From the NCBI GenBank assembly GCA_017543025.1, contig JAFYGX010000039.1, positions 1 to 57,424 on the forward strand: a DNA stretch of 57,424 nucleotides, in the 5' to 3' direction. Shown here one piece after another: positions 16,159 to 25,658 of the stretch. Below the pieces are notes generated by a model, which was not told the origin of the DNA, did not search any database, and saw only the letters and a list, made by a program, of their open reading frames with translations. Each line of letters starts with the position of its first letter. Position 1 is the stretch's first letter. This DNA is from Solobacterium sp. (GTDB lineage: Bacteria > Bacillota_I > Bacilli_A > Erysipelotrichales > Erysipelotrichaceae). Both the position numbers and the translations under genes were made by a program.

Positions 16159-17979
16159 TCAGGTTGCCTGACCGGCAAACTGGGTCATGTACAGCGTATG
16201 ATAAATGCCGCCTTTTGCGAGCAGTTCGTCGTGGGTGCCGGTTTCTTTGATTGAGCCATGATCCATGACGATTATCTGATCACAGTCGCGGATGGTGGAA
16301 AGCCTATGGGCAATGATCAGGGAAGTCCGGCCTTTCATGAGCTCTTTCATGGCATCCTGTATGTTTTTTTCCGTCCTTGTATCAACACTGGAAGTCGCTT
16401 CATCCAGGATCAGTATTTCCGGGTCAGAGACAAATGCACGGCCGATCGCAAGGAGCTGTCTCTGCCCTTGCGAAAGATTGGAGCCGGATTCCGCGAGCAC
16501 CGTGTCATAGCCCTCCGGCAGATGTCTGATTACCTTGTCCGCGTTGGAGCTTCTGACTGCACGGTCCAGTTTCTCCTGGGGAAGATCCGGGTTGGCGTAG
16601 GTCAGATTGTTCCGGACAGTATCCGAAAAGAGTATGGTATCCTGCAGAACGATGCCGATGCGGTCTCTCAGCTCTCGCAGAGCGATTGTGCGGATGTCTG
16701 TACCGTTCAGAAGAATCTCACCGCTGTCAATTTCATAAAAGCGCAGAAGAAGATTGACAATTGTCGTCTTTCCGGAACCGGTCGCTCCGACCAGTGCGAT
16801 CTGTTTTCCGGAATCGATCTTCAGGCTGAAATCACGTATGACCGGTTTTTCCGGGACATAGGAAAAATTGACATGACGGAATTCAATGGTGCTTTCCGAA
16901 GCAGCCGGAAGCGAGTCTCCGTCCTGTGGTTCTGCCGGTTCATCAAGTACCTGAAAGATCCGTTCCGCACCGGCCAGGGCGGTCTGGATCTGTCCGTACA
17001 GCTGGGCAATTTCATTGATCGGCCGGGAGAACTGCTTGGAATAGATGATAAAGGCGGAAATGACGCCGAGTGAAATCATTCCGTTCAGTGCAAACCAGGC
17101 GCCGAAGACTGCGACAATAACAAAGGAGACGTTGTTCAGACAGTTCATCAATGGCCCCATGGATGAGGAGATGATCTCTGCGACAATCCCTGATTTTGTC
17201 AGCTGATCTGCAGTTACGCAGAACTCTGCGGATACTTTTTCCTGCATGTTGTATGCGGTAACCGTATGGGAATCACCTACCATTTCCTCAATCGTACCGT
17301 TCAGTCTGCCAAGCAGCTCCTGCCGCCGGGCAAACCATACTCGCATTTTCCGGGTGATGAATGAGGTGACAAGAACCGTCAGAACAACGGTGGAACAGCT
17401 GAGCAGGGTTAACGGAAGGGAATACCATGCCATGACGGAAATCGTGCCGATCAGCGTAAGTACGCCGGAAAAAAGGGAGCTGAGCGATTCGGAAATGACA
17501 CCGGAAATGTTTTCCGCATCATTGGTCATCCGGCTCATGAGATCACCATGCGAATGGCTGTCAATATAGGAAACGGGAAGAACCGCAATGTGTTCAAACA
17601 GATCGCTTCGGATGCGGCGGATGATCCGCTGACTCAGCTTTGCGCTTAGAATTCCCTGAATCAGCGTGGAAAGACTGTAAATCAGATAGCTTCCGAGCAT
17701 GCAGGAGAGCAGGCGGGGAAGATTGTCAAATGATCTGGCGGCGAGGGCGTCAATTGCCCTGCTCTGAAATCCCGGTGCGGCAATGGAGGCAACCACGCCG
17801 GTCGTTACAATCAGAATGAGCAGAAGCACATAGCCGGCCTCCGGATGAAAGTACGTCAGCAGGCGGCGGAATGCGGCATTGCCCTGTTTCGGTTTTTCAA
17901 CGGGAGCTCCCCGCTGGGGGCGGCGGGAGAACCCGCGCTCTGCGGTGCGGGAGCGATACTGTTCACTCATGTTCTTCAC
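16159..17979 (-). CDS. Heterodimeric ABC exporter, catalytically complete half
   Basis: 606 aa, type IV exporter half: six membrane segments then the ATPase. Walker A is GATGSGKTT, Walker B ILILDEATSSVD with the catalytic Glu, and the switch histidine is in IIAHRLST. The signature reads LSQGQ, a change usual in the subunit whose signature faces the degenerate site. It overlaps the upstream partner gene by 17 bp. It resembles LmrCD/BmrCD/TM287-288 multidrug exporters. A basic N-terminal tail with Arg/Gly and Pro is typical of such subunits. The substrate is not predictable. Confidence 0.92.
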   Translation of the reverse strand: MKNMSEQYRSRTAERGFSRRPQRGAPVEKPKQGNAAFRRLLTYFHPEAGYVLLLILIVTTGVVASIAAPGFQSRAIDALAARSFDNLPRLLSCMLGSYLIYSLSTLIQGILSAKLSQRIIRRIRSDLFEHIAVLPVSYIDSHSHGDLMSRMTNDAENISGVISESLSSLFSGVLTLIGTISVMAWYSLPLTLLSCSTVVLTVLVTSFITRKMRVWFARRQELLGRLNGTIEEMVGDSHTVTAYNMQEKVSAEFCVTADQLTKSGIVAEIISSSMGPLMNCLNNVSFVIVAVFGAWFALNGMISLGVISAFIIYSKQFSRPINEIAQLYGQIQTALAGAERIFQVLDEPAEPQDGDSLPAASESTIEFRHVNFSYVPEKPVIRDFSLKIDSGKQIALVGATGSGKTTIVNLLLRFYEIDSGEILLNGTDIRTIALRELRDRIGIVLQDTILFSDTVRNNLTYANPDLPQEKLDRAVRSSNADKVIRHLPEGYDTVLAESGSNLSQGQRQLLAIGRAFVSDPEILILDEATSSVDTRTEKNIQDAMKELMKGRTSLIIAHRLSTIRDCDQIIVMDHGSIKETGTHDELLAKGGIYHTLYMTQFAGQAT

Positions 17980-19696
17980 CTCCCTTCAGCTGCGAACGGT
18001 AAATATCCTGATACAGCGGGCAGGAGTTCAGCAGCTCTTCATGCGTGCCGATTCCGGCAATCACGCCGTCATCGAGCACAGCGATCCGGTCGGCATGCGT
18101 AATGGAGGCGATCCGCTGGGCAATCATGATTTTTGTTGCATTCGGACATGCCTGGTTCAGCGCCTCGCGGAACAGCGCTTCGGTCTTGAGATCGAGTGCG
18201 CTGGTTGCATCGTCAAAGATGAAGATCCGGGCGTTTCTGAGCAGTGCCCGGGCAATTGCAATGCGCTGGCGCTGACCGCCGGAGAGTGACATGCCGCGCT
18301 CAGCCACCGGGGTATCATATCCGTCCGGCTGACGCCGGATGAAGTCATCTGCCTGGGCAACGGAAGCAGCGCGAATGATCTCCTGCATGGATGCGTCCGG
18401 AGCGGACAGGGCGATATTGTCTTTGATTGTGGTGCTGAACAGTTCGCTTTTCTGCAGTACAAAGGAGATGCGCTCGCGCAGTTCAGTAAGCCGGTAATCT
18501 TTCACATTCATTCCATCGACGTATACACTTCCTTCGCTTGCGTCATAGAAGCGCGGAATCAGCTGCACAAGGGAAGTTTTTCCGCTGCCGGTTGGCCCGA
18601 TCAGGGCAAAGAACTCTCCGGGATGAATCTCAAAGGAAAGATCTTTCAGCACCGGCGCACTTGTGCCGGGATAATGAAAGCTGACATGGTCAAAACGGAC
18701 GGATCCGGTTTCCGGCGGGGCTTCCTGTGTTCCGTCAGACAATGCGGGCATGGTGCTGAGCACTTCCTTCAGGCGCTTGGAAGAAGCGAATCCGCGGGAG
18801 AGCGTCTGAAAGATCATTGCCAGCATCATCATTCCGTTGAGAATCTGAGAAATGTAGGTGATGGCCGCCATAATCGTGCCGGGCGCCATGCGGAAGTCTT
18901 TCACCTGAACCGCACCGATTGCGATGATGGAGACCGTCGCAAGATTGAGAATGATATTCATGACGGGGCGCATCCATGACAGCAGGATAAGCACTCTGAG
19001 CTGAACAGAGACCAGATCGTCATTGGTCTGGTTGAACCGCCGGGTTTCCCGTTTTTCCTGTACGAATGCTTTGACGACACGGACGCCACTGATATTTTCC
19101 TGGATCACGGAATTCATCCGGTCCAGTTTGCTCTGCAGTAAAGGAAACAGCGGACTGGTATGAAAGACGACAAACCCGACGTCCAGCAGAATCAGCGGTA
19201 CCGCAATGGCAATCACCCGCAGGAAGGAGATGTCCAGTGAAATCAGCGCAAGACTGCCGCCGATCAGAAACATGAGGCAGCGTACCATACCGCGGGTAAA
19301 CTGCATCATCATATTCTGAACCTGGGTGACATCGCTGGTAATCCGTGTGATCAGGGAGCCGGCTGTGAATTTATCTGTCTGCTGAAAGGAAAAATGCATG
19401 ATCCTGTCAAAGCATGCTTTGCGTATCTCATTGCCGAAATTCTGGCCGCAGATATTGGTGAAGACGCCGCAGAGAACACCGCAGGTTCCGCCCAGCACAA
19501 CGACGAGTATCATCCGTATTCCGGTGCCGGTTACCAGTGAAAGATCCGGAATGCCGTGATTACTGAGACCAAGGATTCCTTCATTTACGATCTGTGCCAT
19601 CATCTGCGGCTGATACAGATCTGCCAGCACTTCACCTACCATGAAGAGCGCTGCCAGGACAGCCAGATGCCAGTATTTTTTCAGATAGACAAGCAT
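17963..19696 (-). CDS. Heterodimeric ABC exporter, degenerate half
   Basis: 577 aa, six membrane segments plus ATPase. Walker A (GPTGSGKTS) and the signature LSGGQRQR are intact, but the residue after Walker B is Asp (IFIFDDATSALD) instead of the catalytic Glu, and the switch histidine is Gln (MIAQRIAS). These are the hallmarks of the non-hydrolysing site of asymmetric exporters. It is first in the two-gene operon and overlaps its partner. Confidence 0.93.
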   Translation of the reverse strand: MLVYLKKYWHLAVLAALFMVGEVLADLYQPQMMAQIVNEGILGLSNHGIPDLSLVTGTGIRMILVVVLGGTCGVLCGVFTNICGQNFGNEIRKACFDRIMHFSFQQTDKFTAGSLITRITSDVTQVQNMMMQFTRGMVRCLMFLIGGSLALISLDISFLRVIAIAVPLILLDVGFVVFHTSPLFPLLQSKLDRMNSVIQENISGVRVVKAFVQEKRETRRFNQTNDDLVSVQLRVLILLSWMRPVMNIILNLATVSIIAIGAVQVKDFRMAPGTIMAAITYISQILNGMMMLAMIFQTLSRGFASSKRLKEVLSTMPALSDGTQEAPPETGSVRFDHVSFHYPGTSAPVLKDLSFEIHPGEFFALIGPTGSGKTSLVQLIPRFYDASEGSVYVDGMNVKDYRLTELRERISFVLQKSELFSTTIKDNIALSAPDASMQEIIRAASVAQADDFIRRQPDGYDTPVAERGMSLSGGQRQRIAIARALLRNARIFIFDDATSALDLKTEALFREALNQACPNATKIMIAQRIASITHADRIAVLDDGVIAGIGTHEELLNSCPLYQDIYRSQLKGGEEHE

Positions 19697-19728
19697 GTTC
19701 CGCTCCTGTTCTTTTTTATTTCCAACAT

Positions 19729-19756
19729 TTTAACAGACGTGGCAAAACACTATAAT
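19729..19756 (+). promoter_or_regulatory. Promoter abutting a start codon (leaderless candidate)
   Basis: TTTAAC (19729-19734), 16 bp, perfect TATAAT (19751-19756). Only 6 bp separate the -10 from the ATG at 19763, so transcription would begin at or next to the start codon. Confidence 0.6.
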
Positions 19757-19762
19757 AAGTTT

Positions 19763-19927
19763 ATGAAACATCTGGTTTTAAAACGGCTGATCGGCATCGC
19801 AGCCGCACTTGCGGCGATTGCCTACACAGTTCTGGTGCACAGAGAAGCCCTGAAGACTTTTCTGGAAGATCAGAAAAAAACGGAAGAAAACGGCAGCGAC
19901 GGGAAGTCGGAAGATACGGAAGACTGA
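19763..19927 (+). CDS. Small single-span membrane peptide, 54 aa
   Basis: Too short to assign. It has a basic N-terminus (MKHLVLKRL), one hydrophobic segment (about residues 10-26) and a charged Lys/Glu/Asp/Ser tail. There is no ribosome binding site; the start codon sits 6 bp after a perfect TATAAT, so a leaderless mRNA is likely. It is divergent from the ABC exporter and 70 bp before the next lipoprotein gene. Confidence 0.6.
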   Translation: MKHLVLKRLIGIAAALAAIAYTVLVHREALKTFLEDQKKTEENGSDGKSEDTED

Positions 19928-19997
19928 CGGATTTGCCGGAAGCGGCCGCTGGAAACAGGGGATGGCTTTTTATAATGGCTTAGGAAGGACGGGTCAT

Positions 19998-20873
19998 ATG
20001 AAACGGATGATATCCATGGTTCTGCCGCTGGTTCTGCTGTTTGGGGGATGTGCATCTTCTGCATCGGAAATCATCAGTCAGGTACAGGAGACTTCTCGGG
20101 CTGAGAGCAGTAATACTGCTGATCAGAGCGGGAAGGCGCATCCGATTACCGGCGGGAAGACAGAAGAAGGGAAGGAAAACGGTGATCCGGCTGCTGACAG
20201 TTCTGGGGTATCGTTTCAGCCGGGAAATTATGTGAACCGTTCGTTTGAAGCTTCTGCGGGCTATGAACCGGAGATTACATTTGAAGAAACCGGAATTTTC
20301 TTCATGAGAGAAAATCTCTTTGAGGGCATGGGACAGTATGTTGGCCAGTATACGGTCAGTGACGGTATGGTCATATGCAATGTGGATACGATCGGCTTTT
20401 CCGGATTCGCAGGTGATAATGTGAAGCAGTTCCGGTTTCAGATCACAGAGGATGCACTGATTCTGGCAGATGATCTGTGTGCTTCCGGAAAGGGGCATCG
20501 CTTTGAGCGGACAGGCAGCCCGTATACGCTGGCTCCGAAGCAGGAAGTCGGAGAAATCACAGAGACAAGACTGTATATCAGCAGTAATAAAAGTTTTGAA
20601 GGCAAGTATTCTCCCATGCTGGAACTGGATCCGGATCGGACTTTTATTCTTACAGAGAATCTTTATTCCGGCATGGGGCATTATTACGGGACCTATGAGG
20701 TTGATGAATATGTGCTGACGCTTCACGTCAGTAAGACAGACTTCAGCGGGTTTGCCGGAGATGATGTGAAAGAGATCCGATTTGAGGCACTGAGTGAAGA
20801 TGTATTCCAGCTCATGACGGATCTCTGCGGTTCAAGACAGTTCGACTGGTGGTATCAGGATATACCGCAGTAA
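19998..20873 (+). CDS. Lipoprotein with tandem duplicated domain
   Basis: 291 aa from the ATG at 19998, 8 bp after AGGAAGG. The signal peptide ends in FGGC, a slightly unusual lipobox, followed by a Ser/Glu/Gly linker to about residue 75. Two homologous units of about 90 residues follow; each has an N/S-F-E start, (M)REN/TENL(F/Y)xGMGxYxGxY and GFAGD(N/D)VK blocks. No enzyme motif is seen; possibly a beta-rich ligand-binding or META/copper-like domain, but I do not assign it. A TATAAT at 19971-19976 may be its own promoter. Confidence 0.8.
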   Translation: MKRMISMVLPLVLLFGGCASSASEIISQVQETSRAESSNTADQSGKAHPITGGKTEEGKENGDPAADSSGVSFQPGNYVNRSFEASAGYEPEITFEETGIFFMRENLFEGMGQYVGQYTVSDGMVICNVDTIGFSGFAGDNVKQFRFQITEDALILADDLCASGKGHRFERTGSPYTLAPKQEVGEITETRLYISSNKSFEGKYSPMLELDPDRTFILTENLYSGMGHYYGTYEVDEYVLTLHVSKTDFSGFAGDDVKEIRFEALSEDVFQLMTDLCGSRQFDWWYQDIPQ

Positions 20874-20899
20874 CCACTGCAATGTATGAGGGAGGAAAG

Positions 20900-20925
20900 G
20901 ACAGGCAGAAATGTCTGTCTTTTTC
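20900..20925 (+). terminator. Terminator after the duplicated-domain lipoprotein
   Basis: GACAGGCA (20900-20907), loop GAAA, TGTCTGTC (20912-20919) with one G-U pair, then TTTTT. Confidence 0.8.
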
Positions 20926-20933
20926 TGTCCGGA

Positions 20934-20961
20934 AGAAAAAAACCGGCATTGTCTGCCGGTT
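20934..20961 (-). terminator. Terminator overlapping the FtsX permease stop
   Basis: On the minus strand AACCGGCA/TGCCGGTT (20954-20961 and 20941-20948) is followed by seven U; the 5' arm includes part of the stop codon of the permease gene. Confidence 0.82.
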
Positions 20962-23900
20962 ACAGAATGTCGTGAAAATTGAGGCTGTATACTCTGCGGA
21001 AGACGGATGTGTTGATGACGAACGCGAAGATGCTTTCCAGCAGGACCGCGATGCCCCAGGCAGCCCAGTGGGTGGAGCGGACGAACTGGCCGTCCGGCGG
21101 CTCCATGATCCGCAGCAGATAAGGGGTAAACCAGATTCCGAGCAGCAGTCCGATTACCATTCCAAGCACTGCTGTGAATACCGTTTCACGGGCCAGATAG
21201 CGGAGTGTTTCGGGAATGGTGAAGCCATTGATCCGCATGACAATCAGCTCTTTTTTCTTCCGGGTGATAAAGATACTGGCAAGATTGGTGAGAATGATGA
21301 ACGACATGATGATGGCAATTCCGATTGCGATCGCAACGATGACATTGTAAAGACGGAATGTATTTGAGAAGTTTTCCGTGAAACCGGAGGCCTTCTCCGG
21401 AATCAGCGCCGGGGTGATCGCCTTCATCTCAGAAAGAAACTGTTTCTCATCCATGCCGTTGAGATTCACGTAATAGCCGTTTGGCACTGCATTGGTTCCG
21501 AAAATTTTCCTGTATCCGTCCGGCGTGCAGATGACGAACCGTCCGGCGTAATTCTGAAACAGCCCGCTGACTTCAGCAGTGTGCTCCTGCAGGCTTTTAT
21601 CCAGCAGGGTCATTGTGTCGCCAGGTGAAATGCCGCTGGTTTCCTTCATTCTCTGCTGTACCAGAATGCCGCTGTCGGGAATCGGAATGATGCGCTGTGT
21701 CTTCGGATCACGGATATTCAGAAAATCACCGATCTGCGATGCGTCCGCGCACAGGATATAGATGCCGTTCAGCTGTCCGTTTCTATCGAAAAGGGACGGA
21801 GAATAATGAATTGGGACAGAAGAAATGCCATGGTTCTTCACCATGGATTCAAAAGCTGACTGTTCTTCCGCAGAAAGCTTATCATAGCTGATGCGGTAGT
21901 CGTAGCGGTACACATCGTTCAGCTGCCGGCTGATCATACCGTCAAATCCAAGCTTGGTGGAGATGCCTGTTCCGATCACAATACAGCTGCCGCCGATGAT
22001 AACCATTGAGATGAAGACCCTAACCTTTTCATTCCACATATTGCGCAGAATCAGACGGGAATACAGCGTACCGTGCGACGAACCGGTACGGGCGGCTGAC
22101 CTGCCGGCGGAGGCTCCGTCGTTGAGCTGATGGTAGGCGTTGGTGCGCAGAAGATCAATGCAGGAGACTGCTGTGACAGCGGCGCACATCAAAACAGAAA
22201 AGATTATGACGGGGATTGTAACGGCAAGATCCACGGTCGCACCCTGAATCGGAAACATATAGAGCTTTGATCGGTTCACAAGACTGCAGACGCTGACTGC
22301 AATGAGTGAAGCGATCAGAATGCCGAGCAGGCTGCCGAAGACAGAAGCGGATACGGAGAAGACCATATACTTTGACAGGATTTCACTGTTCCGGAAGCCA
22401 AATGCCTTGGCCGTGCCGACCAGCTTCCGCTCATCTTCGATGATGATGACCAGAGTGGAAAAACATACCAGAGCAGCGACAAGCAGAAGCAGTCCGCCCA
22501 GTGCTGCCCCGGCCGATTTCATGGTCGAATAGCTGGAGCTGATGCTCAGGTAGCTTTCGTTGACAACCCGCTCCTGAATGATCCAGCTGCAGGTCAGTTC
22601 TTCAACCTGCTTTCGTGCGGCGGCAACCTGTTCTTCCGCTTCTGCGAGCTTTTTTTCCAGTGTCTGCTTCGCTTCCGCGATCTGACGTCTGGCATCTGCT
22701 TCCATCGCATGCAGTTCTCTTTCTTTTTCATTCACCTGCCGGAGCCCGTCATAGTAGGCAGCCCAGCCTGCCCGGAGCTGATCTCTGCCAAGAGCGACCA
22801 TCAGTTCTGCCGTGTGTATGGAGGAGCGGATGGAATGAATGCGTTCAATCATCGCATGAAGCCTGTTACGGGCGGTACTGTCATACTGCGAACGGTCAAA
22901 CGCTTCATAAAGGAGCTCTTCCGTATCGATTCCGAAATAATAGCTGATATACCTCATCCGTTCCTCAATCACAGGGTCAGCCAGGTATTCCGCAAGCTTC
23001 TGCCGGGCGGCCTGGCGTTCTTCCTCGGTCTCTGCCTGATCGATCTGGACAAGCAGGGCATCGATCTGGTCGACTGCTGCGAGCATATCCAGCGGGCCGA
23101 TGCCGGCGGAGGCAGCGCTGGTAAGCATCATCACTGCATTGACATCCCGGAGGGCTTCGCGTACCGCAGGCAGATTCTCAGGGTGCTTTGTGGCTTCCCG
23201 CAGATCAATGCCGGTGAGCACACGGATCGCTTCGACATGGATTCTCTGTTCCGGTGAATTGACATAATCCTGCAGTGCCTGAAGCGCAGCGGCCTTTTCT
23301 TCCGGCGTCTCTGCATACTCCCAGGCATCGATCAGAGCATTTGCCGTACGGATGAATTCCGCCATCGCAATCGGATCAATCGCGCCGATCGCGGCTTCCA
23401 GTTCACGTACCGCCCCCAGCATGGCTTCCGCATCCTGCAGTTTTTCTTCGGCAGAAAGAAGCTGACTGCGCGCGCTGTTCAGCTGTGCTCTTGCATAGGC
23501 AAGCTGCGCGTTTGCCCAGGCGAGCTTTTCTTCCAGCTGACGTTCGCCGTCTTCAATCTGCTTCCGGGCTTCGTCAGCCTGTTCCATTCCTTTTTCATAC
23601 TCCGCATCAATCTTTGCATAAGCTTCCTGTTTTGCCCGGGCAAGCGACTGGGCTTTCATGTTATCGAGATTATTCCTGAGCTCTCTTCTCAGCGGGGCGA
23701 TTGCGGAGAAATAGGAATCCTCAAACATTTTCAGCTGGTTAATGCCCTCCGCTGTTACAAACGCCCGGGTATATCTCATCTGCATTCCTTCCAGATTAAA
23801 GGAAGAGCGCGGCAGAACACAGACCCACGTCGTTTTGGAGCGCACATAATCCGGATGGATAACGAATCCGGTGATGCGGAATGTCGAATGATTGAGCGGA

Positions 23901-24376
23901 TCGGCATTGAGAATGCGGTCGGTGGAGATCGTTGCCTCATCGCCAATCTTCAGGCCGAAACGTTCAGCGAAATCCGCAGATACCGCACATTCGTTTCCCT
24001 TTTCCGGCATGGTACCTTCTACTGTTTCGGGAACGCTGATCCGGTCTGTCAGTGAAAGAATGGTAATCCGGTTCGGCGTGTCGTGGTCAAGAAAGGTTCC
24101 GTCAAGCACAATGACGCCTTCCGCATCTTTCACGCCTTCCGTATCCCGGATCATTCGAAGATCTTCTTCCGAGATGCCGATCGAACCGGCAAGCTCGAGA
24201 TCCTTGAACTGATGATCCGCATAATACCGGGCGGCACATCGTGTCATACGGTAGCCGGTATAGCGTGCCATGAAAAAACCTCCGGTTCCCATTGCAATGA
24301 TCAGGACAACGGAGAGATAGGAGATTAACCGGAAACGGATATTGCGGAGCGCATCTGTCAGCTGTGTCTTCTTCAT
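20960..24376 (-). CDS. FtsX-family ABC permease with long coiled-coil insert
   Basis: 1138 aa from the ATG at 24376. N-terminal membrane segment, a MacB-like extracytoplasmic domain, then a long helical insert (about residues 240-640) dominated by Ala/Glu/Lys/Gln coiled coil, three FtsX membrane segments (about 660-780), a second extracytoplasmic domain and a final three-segment FtsX block. It starts 7 bp after the ATPase stop with only a weak ribosome site, so coupling is likely. This type of permease acts as a mechanotransmitter or lipid/peptide extruder; the substrate is unknown. Confidence 0.9.
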   Translation of the reverse strand: MKKTQLTDALRNIRFRLISYLSVVLIIAMGTGGFFMARYTGYRMTRCAARYYADHQFKDLELAGSIGISEEDLRMIRDTEGVKDAEGVIVLDGTFLDHDTPNRITILSLTDRISVPETVEGTMPEKGNECAVSADFAERFGLKIGDEATISTDRILNADPLNHSTFRITGFVIHPDYVRSKTTWVCVLPRSSFNLEGMQMRYTRAFVTAEGINQLKMFEDSYFSAIAPLRRELRNNLDNMKAQSLARAKQEAYAKIDAEYEKGMEQADEARKQIEDGERQLEEKLAWANAQLAYARAQLNSARSQLLSAEEKLQDAEAMLGAVRELEAAIGAIDPIAMAEFIRTANALIDAWEYAETPEEKAAALQALQDYVNSPEQRIHVEAIRVLTGIDLREATKHPENLPAVREALRDVNAVMMLTSAASAGIGPLDMLAAVDQIDALLVQIDQAETEEERQAARQKLAEYLADPVIEERMRYISYYFGIDTEELLYEAFDRSQYDSTARNRLHAMIERIHSIRSSIHTAELMVALGRDQLRAGWAAYYDGLRQVNEKERELHAMEADARRQIAEAKQTLEKKLAEAEEQVAAARKQVEELTCSWIIQERVVNESYLSISSSYSTMKSAGAALGGLLLLVAALVCFSTLVIIIEDERKLVGTAKAFGFRNSEILSKYMVFSVSASVFGSLLGILIASLIAVSVCSLVNRSKLYMFPIQGATVDLAVTIPVIIFSVLMCAAVTAVSCIDLLRTNAYHQLNDGASAGRSAARTGSSHGTLYSRLILRNMWNEKVRVFISMVIIGGSCIVIGTGISTKLGFDGMISRQLNDVYRYDYRISYDKLSAEEQSAFESMVKNHGISSVPIHYSPSLFDRNGQLNGIYILCADASQIGDFLNIRDPKTQRIIPIPDSGILVQQRMKETSGISPGDTMTLLDKSLQEHTAEVSGLFQNYAGRFVICTPDGYRKIFGTNAVPNGYYVNLNGMDEKQFLSEMKAITPALIPEKASGFTENFSNTFRLYNVIVAIAIGIAIIMSFIILTNLASIFITRKKKELIVMRINGFTIPETLRYLARETVFTAVLGMVIGLLLGIWFTPYLLRIMEPPDGQFVRSTHWAAWGIAVLLESIFAFVINTSVFRRVYSLNFHDIL

Positions 24377-24383
24377 AGGCGGA

Positions 24384-25592
24384 TCACCATGAAAGGTCCT
24401 GGGCATGAAGCGGATGGAGATTTACCCGCATGCTGGAAATCATACCGTCCCGCAGCCGGATCACGCGGTTGGCAATCTTGGCGATTTCGATATTATGCGT
24501 GACCATGATGACGGTGGTCTTCCGTTCATGAACGATTTGCTCGATCAGTTTCAGCACGTCCTGACCGGTACGGAAATCCAGAGCCGCAGTGGGCTCATCC
24601 GCAAGTATGATCCGGGGGTCCTTTACGATTGCCCGGGCAATGCATCCGCGCTGCTGCTGGCCGCCGCTCATGATTCCCGGCATATGGTTTGCCTTGTCTG
24701 TGAGGCCGACCATGTCCAGCATCTCTCTGGAATCCAGCGGATGTCTGGAGATCTCGGCAATGAATTCTATATTTTCAAGTGCGGTAAGGTTCGGCATCAG
24801 GTTGTAGGATTGAAAGATAAAGCCGATATAATCACGCCGGTACTGCGTCAGCTCCTGTTCGCTCGGATGTGAAAAATCGTTTCCTTCCACAATCAGTTCG
24901 CCTTCAGTTGCCGGATCCATTCCGCCGATGATGTTCAGAAGCGTACTTTTGCCGCAGCCGCTTTCACCGAGAATTACCAGCAGTTCTCCTTCATATACAT
25001 CAAGGTCAATGCCGTTCAGCACCCGTCGCATTTCCTGACCGTTGAGGAATTCCTTGACGATGCCGCGCAGTGAAAGGATCGGTGTTTTATCGGAAGACGG
25101 ATGGAATTCCAGCCCCTTGTCTTCGATATCGAGCGCAATCAGAGCGCTGCAGCTGGAAAGAAGATCTGCCCCTTCATCGGTAAGCTCGGCAGAAATATCA
25201 TTCAGCTGAATGACGCCATAGATGCCAAGCGGAGTTTTCATTGGCATGACAAGAGATGTTCCGGAAAACAGCGGGCCGTCATCCGTGCCGGCTGTCCGCT
25301 CATCCTCGATGCCGTTCTGGACTGTTTCCGGTTCGCCGCTGGCAAAACATGCGCCGATGATTCCCTCACCGGAACGCACGCTGACGCCGGTATTGTCGAC
25401 GCTGCCTTTGCCTGCGATTACATAGAGACGGTCATCATCCGAGCTTCTGATCCATACATATCCGTTTTCGCTGTGCATTGTTCTGCACAGTACGTCCAGA
25501 CAGTCTGAAAGACATTCCGCAAGCTGGCTGGATTTGCGCAGTGCATCCATGATTTCCCATATGGCAGAAATAAAAACGATGTTATCTTTCAC
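24384..25592 (-). CDS. GAF-domain fused ABC ATPase (MacB/LolD type)
   Basis: 402 aa, GTG start 8 bp after GGGAG. Residues 1-155 look like a GAF sensor domain (about 25-150: LSDCLDVLCRTMHSENGYVW, GEGIIGACFASGEPETVQN, PLGIYGVIQLND). Residues 170-390 are the ATPase, with Walker A GESGCGKST, signature MSGGQQQRGCIARA and Walker B IILADEPTAALD. It pairs with the 1138-aa permease just downstream. GAF fused to this class of ATPase is uncommon and suggests export gated by a small ligand or redox signal (inference). Confidence 0.88.
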   Translation of the reverse strand: MKDNIVFISAIWEIMDALRKSSQLAECLSDCLDVLCRTMHSENGYVWIRSSDDDRLYVIAGKGSVDNTGVSVRSGEGIIGACFASGEPETVQNGIEDERTAGTDDGPLFSGTSLVMPMKTPLGIYGVIQLNDISAELTDEGADLLSSCSALIALDIEDKGLEFHPSSDKTPILSLRGIVKEFLNGQEMRRVLNGIDLDVYEGELLVILGESGCGKSTLLNIIGGMDPATEGELIVEGNDFSHPSEQELTQYRRDYIGFIFQSYNLMPNLTALENIEFIAEISRHPLDSREMLDMVGLTDKANHMPGIMSGGQQQRGCIARAIVKDPRIILADEPTAALDFRTGQDVLKLIEQIVHERKTTVIMVTHNIEIAKIANRVIRLRDGMISSMRVNLHPLHAQDLSW

Positions 25593-25658
25593 CTGTTATT
25601 CTCCCGATACGCTAATTCTAGCGCAAAGCTCTGATGGATTCTGACCGTTTTTCTGTTC

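Noticed and set aside
19943..19952. AGCGGCCGCT palindrome before the lipoprotein gene
   Set aside because: Ten bp only and no U-tract; probably chance.
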